This document shows positions 56,292-64,000 of a stretch of 64,000 nt of DNA, piece after piece (position 1 is the stretch's first letter; every line of letters starts with the position of its first letter). The notes below the pieces were generated by a model, which saw only the letters and a list, made by a program, of their open reading frames with translations, did not search any database and had not been told where the DNA came from. Both the position numbers and the translations under genes were made by a program. Origin of the DNA: Dermatemys mawii (lineage: Eukaryota; Chordata; Testudines; Dermatemydidae); the NCBI GenBank assembly GCA_007922305.1, contig ML677334.1:24101074-24165073 (forward strand). Direction: 5' to 3'.

Positions 56292-58198
56292 GTCGAGCAG
56301 AACGCAATGCTATCCACAGCCTCAGAAACAACCCTGACATCATAATCAAAGAGGCTGATAAAGGAGGTGCTGTTGTCATCATGGACAGGTCTGACTACCA
56401 AAAGGAGGCTACCAGACAACTCTCCAACACCAATTTCTACAGACCACTTCCCTCAGATCCCACTGAAGAATATACTAAGAAACTGCACCGTCTACTCAGG
56501 ACACTCCCTACACTAACACAGGAACAAATTAACATACCCTTAGAACCCCGACCGGGGCTATTCTATCTTTTACCCAAGATCCACAAACCTGGAAATCCTG
56601 GACGCCCCATCATCTCGGGCATTGGCACTCTGACTGAAGGACTGTCTGGATATGTGGACACTGTACTCAGACCCTACGCCACCAGCACTCCCAGCTATCT
56701 CCGTGACACCACCGACTTCCTGAGAAAACTACAATGCATTGGTGACCTTCCAGAAAACACCATCCTAGCCACCATGGATGTAGAGGCTCTCTACACAAAC
56801 ATCCCACACAGAGATGGAATACAAGCTGTCAGGAATAGTATCCCTGATGATGCCACAGCACAAGTGGTTGCTGAGCTCTGTGACTTTATCCTCACACACA
56901 ATTATTTCAAATTTGGTGACAATATATACCTCCAGACCAGTGGCACCGCTATGGGCACCCGCATGGCCCCACAGTATGCCAACATCTTTATGGCTGACCT
57001 GGAACAACGCTTCCTCAAATCTCGTTCACTCACGCCCCTCCTCTATCTATGCTACATTGATGACATTTTCATCATCTGGACCCATGGGAAAGAAACTCTG
57101 GAAGAATTCCACCATGACTTCAACAGCTTCCACCCCACCATCCGCCTCAGCCTGGACCAGTCTACACAGGAGGTCCACTTCCTGGACACCACGGTGCAAA
57201 TTAATGACGGCCACATCAACACCACCCTATACCGAAAACCTACTGACAGCTATGCCTACCTTCATGCCACCAGCTTCCACCCCGGGCACACCACACGATC
57301 CATTGTCTACAGCCAAGCACTGAGGTACAATCGTATTTGCTCCAACCCCTCAGACAGAGACCAACACCTACAAGATCTCCACCAAGCTTTCTCAAAACTA
57401 CAATACCCGCACAAGGAAATAAGGACACAGATCAACAGAGCCAGATGTGTACCCAGAAGCCTGCTGCTGCAAGACAAGCCCAAGAAAGAAAACAACAGAA
57501 CACCACTGGCCATCACCTACAGTCCTCAGTTAAAGCCTCTCCAACGCATCATCAGTGATCTACAACCCATCCTGGACAACAACCCCTCACTTTCACAGGC
57601 CTTGGGAGGCAGGCCAGTCCTGGCCTACAGACAACCTGCTAACCTCAAGCATATTCTCACCAGCAACAGCACACCGCGCCATAACAACTCTAACTCAGGA
57701 ACCAATCCATGCAATAAACCTCGATGCCAACTCTGCCCACACATCTACACCAGCAACACCATCACAGGACCAAACCAGATCAGCCACACCATCACTGGTT
57801 CATTCACCTGCACATCTACCAATGTAATATACGCCATTATGTGCCAGCAATGTCCCTCTGCTATGTACATCGGCCAAACTGGACAGTCCCTACGAAAAAG
57901 GATAAATGGACACAAATCAGATATCAGGAATGGCAATATTCAAAAACCTGTAGGAGAGCACTTCAACCTCACCGGACACACCATAGAAGATTTAAAGGTC
58001 AGCATTTTGCAGCAAAAAAACTTCAAGTCCAGACTGCAAAGAGAGACTGCAGAGCTGCAATTCATTTGCAAATTTGACACTATCAATTTGGGACTGAATA
58101 GAGATTTTGAATGGCTAGCTAACTACAAAAGCAGCTTTTCTTCTCTCGCTATTCACACCTCCAGTTCAGCTGCTAGAGGAACACCTCACCCTCCCTGA
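56291..58198 (+). CDS. Penelope-like reverse transcriptase with GIY-YIG endonuclease, 5'-truncated
   Basis: This is the PLE polyprotein that reverse-transcribes the element and nicks the target. The open frame runs uninterrupted to TGA/stop at 58198. The first 16 codons of the open frame (from 56243, no ATG) come from the inverted arm, so PLE-derived sequence begins at about residue 17 of 651 and the normal N-terminus is missing. Visible features are ADKGGAVV (38-45), an RT palm block with YIDD (271-274) in LLYLCYIDDIFIIW, a Cys-rich stretch CNKPRCQLCPHI before the nuclease, and the GIY-YIG domain: VIYAIMC (528-534), MYIGQTG (541-547), a basic LRKRINGH (550-557) and GEHF (571-574). No stops interrupt it. 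Without its N-terminus and a start codon it is unlikely to be autonomous. An in-frame ATG exists downstream of the junction. Confidence 0.93.
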   Translation, partial: CRAERNAIHSLRNNPDIIIKEADKGGAVVIMDRSDYQKEATRQLSNTNFYRPLPSDPTEEYTKKLHRLLRTLPTLTQEQINIPLEPRPGLFYLLPKIHKPGNPGRPIISGIGTLTEGLSGYVDTVLRPYATSTPSYLRDTTDFLRKLQCIGDLPENTILATMDVEALYTNIPHRDGIQAVRNSIPDDATAQVVAELCDFILTHNYFKFGDNIYLQTSGTAMGTRMAPQYANIFMADLEQRFLKSRSLTPLLYLCYIDDIFIIWTHGKETLEEFHHDFNSFHPTIRLSLDQSTQEVHFLDTTVQINDGHINTTLYRKPTDSYAYLHATSFHPGHTTRSIVYSQALRYNRICSNPSDRDQHLQDLHQAFSKLQYPHKEIRTQINRARCVPRSLLLQDKPKKENNRTPLAITYSPQLKPLQRIISDLQPILDNNPSLSQALGGRPVLAYRQPANLKHILTSNSTPRHNNSNSGTNPCNKPRCQLCPHIYTSNTITGPNQISHTITGSFTCTSTNVIYAIMCQQCPSAMYIGQTGQSLRKRINGHKSDIRNGNIQKPVGEHFNLTGHTIEDLKVSILQQKNFKSRLQRETAELQFICKFDTINLGLNRDFEWLANYKSSFSSLAIHTSSSAARGTPHPP

Positions 58199-58394
58199 TT
58201 AGAGATAACAAGCTGGTTCAGCCTGATTGGACTAACCTTGTTATCTCCCACCTGGTTCTTGCCTACCTATTTATACCTGCCCCTGGATACTTCCACTGCA
58301 TGCATCCGACGAAGTGGGTATTAGCCCACGAAAGCTCATGCTCTGAAAAAATTTCAGTTAGTCTTTAAGGTGCCACAGGACTCTTTGTCACTTC
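57829..58394 (+). repeat. Right terminal copy of the Penelope-like element (566 bp)
   Basis: It contains the GIY-YIG coding end (to 58198) and about 196 bp of 3' non-coding sequence. It ends at CACTTC, abutting the right target duplication. Confidence 0.95.
58306..58343 (+). ncRNA. Hammerhead-ribozyme-like motif in the right terminal copy
   Basis: CCGACGA (58306-58312), stem II GTGGG/CCCAC around TATTAG (58314-58329), GAAA (58330-58333), a minimal stem III GC-TCAT-GC, then TC (58342-58343), where cleavage would follow. This is the type I hammerhead order. C replaces the conserved U in CUGANGA. Hammerhead motifs are established in Penelope-like terminal repeats; activity of this variant is unknown. 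Confidence 0.6.
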
Positions 58395-58409
58395 TGTCTA
58401 TCCTAAGGA

Positions 58410-59250
58410 TTTTAGGGAATCTCCCAGAGTTAGTTAGTTTGTTTGTTTTTAACCACTGGGTCAGCTAACTCTGCTCAGGACAAGTCTATGCAATGTGGTG
58501 ATGGGATTACCTAAGAATTGGTTATGCCGCAGCTTCCACCACTGCTACCAGCTGTTGAGCTGCACCAGCGGATAATTATATCTGCATGTCAACTTTGACT
58601 GTCTTATTCATTGGATTATCTAATGTGATGTTTGGGACTTCTGAGGGTTACTGTGGGAAAAATCCCACTTTGAATGAAATGACTAGAAATTAGAGAGATT
58701 AATCTCAATGTACAAATCATAAGTACCTTTGAATACAACAGCTGTGAGTATCTGACTGACTTACATTGACACTGCTGAGCACCACGTCTCTGTGCTGTAC
58801 CACTATGATGCTGCACACCTTTGTGCATAACTAATTGCCAGCCCTGATACACAAAGGTAGTAGTTCTGGTGATAACCTGGAGAGAACCTTACAATGTTAG
58901 CCTGTGCTAGTTGGCCAGTCATGTGACATTGCTCTCAGGGGTTCCTCTGTTCAGAGGCCCATTTCGTAAAATGGCATTAGCTGAAATTTATCTAGGCAGG
59001 CATTATTTATACCACTTTGGATGAGATTCTGTATCATCACTAGCTGTTGCTGTAAATTGGCTTTGCTGCTCTCTTTATAGTCTCTTGGCTACTTACTTTC
59101 AGATGTGAAAGGCCTCATGACATAGCACTATTGCAGCTGCCTAGCTTTTAGAGAGCCCAGTAACTAAAACAGTAGGAAAGGAAAGATAGCATCCATCAAT
59201 CTATGAAAAATCTTTTTCTACTGACATCACTGACACAATCCCAGTTTACT
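58410..59250. other. Intergenic, no recognised feature
   Basis: Unassigned sequence right of the Penelope-like insertion. No gene or terminal repeats were seen. Confidence 0.4.
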
Positions 59251-59257
59251 AGGTCAA

Positions 59258-59970
59258 GCCTGTCACAGGCTGCTCTCTACTCAACCCCCTTTGGGCAAGT
59301 CTGGGGATTAGTTCTGCCCAGTTCAGCACCCCCTTTCTTCTCTTTCATCAGTGCAGCTCTCCTCCAGCTCATGGAGTTGCAGTCCTGCTGCTCTGTAACT
59401 CAACCAGGTCACACTGAAAGACTCCACCCAAAGGGGAAATCAAAGTCCTTCTGCACAAGCACAAGCAGCATCATGCAGTCCTCACATCCACTGCCCTGAC
59501 TATGTTACTTCTGCAGTGACTCCACCGTCTTCCCATTCACTGCTCCTAACAACAGCACACTGCAGTGGATGGTAGGGGAACCAGGCCCACACCCTGGGTT
59601 CCAGTCCATGGCCTTATAGCAAGCAGTTAAGGTGTGGAACTTCATCAGCCCTACTGCTCTCTTCCCTAGGCTATTTCCTACAGTACTTCTTTAAGCTTTT
59701 CCTTTATCAGCCTTCCTAGTCAGACCCCTCTCTCTCTTAGACCTCCTAGGTAAACCCTTTCTCATGGGTTCCTATCTCACTTTATCTCAGGCAGAGAGAA
59801 TCACACACTGTTGCCAGACCCCTGGCTCTAAAGAAGCCACTGCCTGTTCCCTCACAGGTGAGCTTCCTTCTAACTAGCAACCTCCACTCAGCCTTACATC
59901 TCTCCTCTTTGCTGCTTAATTGGCTGATTGGGCCCACCTAGCCTAGTTCAACATCTTTCAGCCATCACAC
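59258..59970 (-). repeat. Probable LTR-type repeat
   Basis: The CT-rich plus strand begins TGTCACAGGCTGCTCTC and ends CATCACA, so the minus strand runs TGTGATGGCTGAAAG to TGTGACA, a TG..CA pattern. Near the minus-strand start lies a 'ccaatcagccaattaag' block like the promoter part of the solo LTR at 61604-62264. No exact target duplication was found, so ends are tentative. Confidence 0.4.
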
Positions 59971-60059
59971 AGCCATTTATGAAATTTCTGTAAATATTTT
60001 CTGATATGACAGTGTCCACAAAACACTGGAACAAATTTAGTTTTTGCACCTAGATATTA

Positions 60060-61350
60060 ATAAAACTTAGAAGACTTCCTTCACCCTACCCCCCAAAAAT
60101 AGAAAAGTTAAGAGAAAAATAATCAATAAAGCTATGGCACGATAACTAAATGTGTGTGCGTATGTAAGCGGAGGAATGGTCCCGCTACTGTGGGGAACTT
60201 TCCTGACTTCTGCACTACCCCGGTGAAATGGGCTAGCAGAAGGATCTGAGTCCTCGCTCCCACTTCCTGTGCCCAAAGGCCTCCCTGCCCTCGAGGACTC
60301 CCCTTGCATTCTCCTGTCTGGCAGAGTCCTCATAACACCAACAAGGCTGGGCCCTGGATTCTGGGGGCGGGGAGGGGGGGCTTGACCCTCAACCGTGCTG
60401 TGGGCACCTAGGTCAGAGGCTAGAGTGTGCCTGCTCCAGGGTGCTCTCTCTCTGCACTGGATGCTTCCCTGACCCACTGATCATTACATACATACGATTT
60501 AAAGCAATACAGTTTATTTAATTGTTATTTAATTAACAATTAGTTTAGAAAGGAATAAGGTAAAATGGGAAAGATTAAAGGAAACACATCACCCTGCTCT
60601 GTAGCAGGGAACATCACAAACAGTGTCTCTTGAATGTCAGGGCAGTTTACAGTCTGTTCCTTGTAGGTCCCAAGCCCCTGCCCAGGCCTGTGCTGTGCTG
60701 CATGGTTGGACACTTGCTCTGGCAGTGGCCACACGCTCTCAGGCTCGAGGTGACAGGACCCTTCTACCCAGCATCACCCCTGCCCTGTTAGGGTTACGAT
60801 CCCCCTCCAAGTCTGGGCTGCAGAACCTCTTGGCTGAGGCGCATCCTGTGCTGGGCCCACTGCCTCAGGGCCCCTCTCGCTCTCCCCAGCTGCTCACCAC
60901 ACCTGGCTCCAAACTGCTTCAGCCCCAGCTTCACCGCTCTCCCTCAGCTCCAGCTCCACCTCCACTCTGCCTCACCACTGTTGCTGCTGCTCTGCCTCCA
61001 GCTCCCTGGGCTGCTTTGCTGGCCCCTCTGGCTCTGGTTGCTAGAGCTCCGCTCCCAAGACAGGTCTGCTCCTATGTCTCTGCTCCCAGCCCTGACCTGC
61101 TTTGTAGGCTTCTTTTCTGGCCTCTCTGGCTCTGGTTGCTGCAGCTCTGCTCCCAGCACAGGGTCTGTCACTCTGGGACGCTTTTCTGGCCCCTCTGGAT
61201 CTGGCACAGCTCTGCTCCTCAGCTCAACTTGGGCCCCTGCTCTCTCCTTAGCTCGGCCCCACTCTGTCTGACATGGGCAATTCCAGCTCACACAGAGGAT
61301 GTGACCCACCCTGGCCGCCTGACTCCTTGATTAGCCTGCGCACCCTGTCA
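60060..61350. repeat. GC-rich repeat with internal minisatellite
   Basis: The stretch is GC-rich, repeat-like and without recognised protein. Within 60990-61210, units of about 70 bp recur around 'ttgctggcccctctggctctggttgct' and 'agctctgctcccagcacagg', at least three times with differences. The 235-codon plus frame is Leu/Pro/Ser-rich output of the repeat. It may be the interior or LTR of a retroelement. Confidence 0.4.
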
Positions 61351-61603
61351 TTCAGATTGCCCTGGAGCATTGGCCTCTTACTGTTCCTGGGGACTGTCAG
61401 TTTCAAGGTCCTGAAAGAGAAATTCAGGATGTCTCTTCTCTATCAAGCTACCATCCTTATGTGATAGATTTCAAAACTTCTGCTGTTTTAAGATGTTTCA
61501 TATGGTGCATAAGGACAATTGCAGCGGACAGCAGGAGACAAAACAAAGCTGAATGAAACATGGAGCATATGACTAAAGGAAAAAAGATACAATCTGTATT
61601 TAT

Positions 61604-62264
61604 TGTGACAAAGCTCCAAGTTTGTACTTGTGGGTCCTGTGCTTCCTGGCAGATTTAGGGGCCTCAGAAACTCATCTAGGCCCCAGAGTGACCTCCCTTT
61701 CTCAGTATAATTGGCAAGAGTCACCACCTAGTGAGTTACCTTCATCACAGGCCAGTATGGAAGGTGGAAAAAGAGGGGGAGCCCAGGCCCGCCCTCTACT
61801 CCGGGCTCCAGCCCAGGGACCCTAATAATATCAGCTAAGATGGCTGACCTTTTATCCACAAAACACAATACAATTCCCTGGGCTACTTCCCCACAGCAGT
61901 CCCTCCTTCTTCAAACTCCACTTCACCCTTACCTCAGGGCCTCCTTCCTTTTGAATGATATGTTGTCCACCACTCAGTCTCACTAACAGCACAACCTCCT
62001 TCCACAGCTCCTGACACCCACACCCACCTGACTAACTGGGAGGTTTTTATCTGGTTTCAGCCAGGCCCTGATTGGCTTCAGGTGTCTCAATTAGTCTAGC
62101 TGTTTCTACTCCTTTCTAGAAGGTTCTCAATTGGCCCCAGGTGTCTTGATTGGCCTGGAGTAGCCTTTGTTTGGCTATCCAGGGAACAGGGACCTGCACA
62201 TCCTGAGACTAACGTACCTGCCTTCCAGCACTCTCCTAGATCCTTCTGGTCTGACTCCGTCACA
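61604..62264 (-). mobile_element. 661-bp solo LTR
   Basis: On the minus strand it begins TGTGACGGAGTC and ends GGAGCTTTGTCACA, the TG..CA rule with a TGTGAC/GTCACA inverted tip. The 4-bp target duplication TTAT flanks it (61600-61603, 62265-62268). Minus-strand CCAATCAGG and ATAAAAACC boxes (near 62075 and 62045) fit an LTR promoter. No internal coding region adjoins, so it is a solo LTR left by recombination. Superfamily is undecided. Confidence 0.75.
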
Positions 62265-62269
62265 TTATG

Positions 62270-64000
62270 TATATGGTAATTTTACAAAGTTAAGCCATAG
62301 TGAAACCCCTTGAAACAAATGCTTACAGGAAAAATAAAAGTATTATGTCTCTGCATTTTGCTCTTTATATTTTATTTGTTCACTAGAGCAGTAGCATTTA
62401 ACCTTTAAAAACACTCGAGCAAAAGAAGCACTCGATCATGAAGTCACAAAGTAATCAAACATAGTTAGAATACCAAACTATGAATAAAGATTTTTGGTGA
62501 TGTGGTAATTATTGCATATTTTCCCATTAGAGCAATTTCTTAATGCTAAAACATCTGCTTGTATGTCTGTCTCTGTGAGACTACATACATGTGAGCACAT
62601 GTCTGTGTGTTTGAAATTGCCAGTTCCCCATATAAGAAAATGGCTGCACTGACATCAATATATCACATGATGCATGTTACAGGACATCACATGATACATT
62701 ATTCAGAACTGAAAGAGAACCACATGCAAATCTAAGAGGAGTCACAAACTTGAGAACCTCAGGTTGAGCACCATTGCTTTATGCTTTATCAAAAGAGAGC
62801 CACAAACAGGAATTTATCCTCTCTTGCAGTTCATCTCCAAAACATGCAGCTTCTCTGGTTTTTTAGTTTTTGGTCACTAACTCTTTGAATGATTTCCCTG
62901 TCTCCAAACAATGCTATCATTACCAGCTCTTTATTTTCTGTACGTGGATGGGATAAGACGATGGAGGGTGTTTGTGTTGTGTAAAGGAAGAAAGTATTCT
63001 GCATTAAAAGGAGGTTATAGTTATAAGGAACAGTGTGTTGTTCAATATATCAGTGACATTTTGAAAAATTTGCTTTTAAAATTACTTGAGCGCAAAATCT
63101 AAGGCACTGTAATTGGTTTTTATTCCACAGGGGCTCACAGGGGACCAGGTAATAGTTTATAAAATGTACAGAGAGATCAAAGTGCTTTGAAATTCAGACT
63201 GATTTTCTATCTTTTTTTAGGGTGGGGGAGAAATGAACAGACCTTCAAAACACTTTCATTTAAGGCCAGTTCCTGCCAGCAAGGGAAATTTAATCCCCTC
63301 AAACCACCAAATCACTGAGTACATTTATTCATTAAAGTAATCAATCAGTAGAAATAGGTTTTTCTTTTTATACATTAAATGGCAAAAATGATGAGTTCAT
63401 AAAAGTGTCAAGAAATTTTCATCTCTGCTATCTCTTTTATTTGGTCAGCTGTCTTCAAATGTATTATCCCATTTGTGGGAATCCTACTTATTCTGTCTCT
63501 CTTATACAAAGCAAGTATTGAGTTCTATACAGAGATTAAAATTAAGTAGAAAATATAGAGAATGTCAAACATAGCAGAAATCATGATGCCTGCTGTTTTG
63601 ACTGGACACAAAAGCATCAACAGTTGTAAATTTCTGAATATAGTACACTGGCAGCATTACATTAATACATCAGTCACTGCAACTTTTTATTTACGTTTGC
63701 TGGTGCCTACAGATTTGTCAGGATCTATGTGCCTTTCCCTTATGCAGCTGGCTTCCTTCATTTTGAAAAATGAATGCTTCAGAAGAAGTTATGCATGTCC
63801 CTTGCTCATCATCATTTGATAACAATAGAAAATATTGCAATCATTATATTACTATACTATTTATAATTCAAGTTTTTTCTTGGAGATCTTTTAATATAGA
63901 AGAATAGTGAGTAAAAATGTCAACTGTACATTTATAGGATAAAATCAAATAATATGTATTTTCTGGATATACCATAAAGACAACTTATCCTTATTTCAGT
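62270..64000. other. Intergenic, no recognised feature
   Basis: AT-rich sequence to the window end. No exon, RNA gene or defined element was identified. Confidence 0.4.

Larger units (their letters stand above)
55692..58394 (+). mobile_element. Young Penelope-like retrotransposon with inverted terminal copies
   Basis: The 2703-bp insertion is flanked by the perfect 12-bp duplication TGTCTATCCTAA (55680-55691, 58395-58406). Its centre encodes RT plus a GIY-YIG domain (plus strand). The last 566 bp (57829-58394) recur inverted at the left (56291-55726), and every stretch compared was identical. The left copy also has a 34-bp outer tip (55692-55725, 'atcagaggggtagccgtgtt..') absent from the right end. 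Penelope-like elements are known for terminal repeats in either orientation, 5' truncation and variable duplications, all seen here. The identical arms and open frame indicate a recent insertion. Confidence 0.95.

Noticed and set aside
55922..56419. 165-codon minus frame with a GIY-YIG-like sequence
   Set aside because: It is the mirror of the Penelope C-terminus in the left inverted arm plus antisense of the RT region, not a separate gene.
60623..61330. 235-codon plus frame
   Set aside because: Leu/Pro/Ser-rich translation of a minisatellite; no domain, and the repeat units explain the open frame.
1..64000. CRISPR arrays, operons, ribosome binding sites, tRNA or rRNA genes
   Set aside because: The window is vertebrate nuclear DNA; no direct-repeat/spacer array or convincing RNA gene was seen.

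Overview
This window is eukaryotic nuclear DNA from a vertebrate, and most probably from a turtle or another non-avian reptile. It is AT-rich and sparsely genic. It holds the complete coding region of one conserved gene, EEF1E1 (AIMP3/p18), split over four exons on the minus strand. The exons are at 44326-44225, 40253-40053, 31220-31125 and 15627-15487. All splice sites are canonical and the product is 179 residues. A CpG-rich promoter of about 1 kb lies at its 5' end, with a possible divergent non-coding exon on the plus strand. The turtle assignment rests on the mixture of repeats: Harbinger elements carrying a Myb-like gene, small elements with GGCCTGGTCTACACT-type ends, several short hAT families, a DIRS relic, TG..CA solo LTRs and a GIY-YIG Penelope-like element. 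It is an inference from repeat content, not a database match. Nearly everything else is mobile DNA. From 1 to 15 kb there are a MIR-type SINE, hAT and foldback miniature elements (one nested in another), a diverged LTR-like region and an old Penelope tail. EEF1E1 intron 3 (15.6-31.1 kb) holds several hAT elements with clear 8-bp target duplications and a well-preserved 4.36-kb Harbinger element with both of its genes. That Harbinger landed inside what looks like a decayed multi-exon gene on the minus strand. Intron 2 (31.2-40.0 kb) holds a 207-bp palindromic Penelope derivative and a decayed DIRS retrotransposon. Intron 1 (40.3-44.2 kb) holds a broken Harbinger transposase. Upstream of EEF1E1 there are a third Harbinger (47.5-50.8 kb, broken transposase, Myb exon missing), a related miniature element (53.5 kb) and a young Penelope-like retrotransposon (55.7-58.4 kb). 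The window ends with LTR-type repeats at 59-62 kb. Three things deserve most attention. First, the Penelope-like copy at 55.7-58.4 kb has a 12-bp target duplication, an uninterrupted RT plus GIY-YIG frame and two 566-bp inverted terminal copies that appear identical, so the insertion looks recent. Its terminal repeats carry a hammerhead-ribozyme-like core, also found in the palindrome at 31.7 kb and the relic at 12.7 kb. Second, the Harbinger at 22-26 kb carries nine AGCGCT palindromes confined to its two ends. Third, minus-strand coding-like blocks inside EEF1E1 intron 3 read in frame across the Harbinger insertion site and may be an unrecognised decayed gene.
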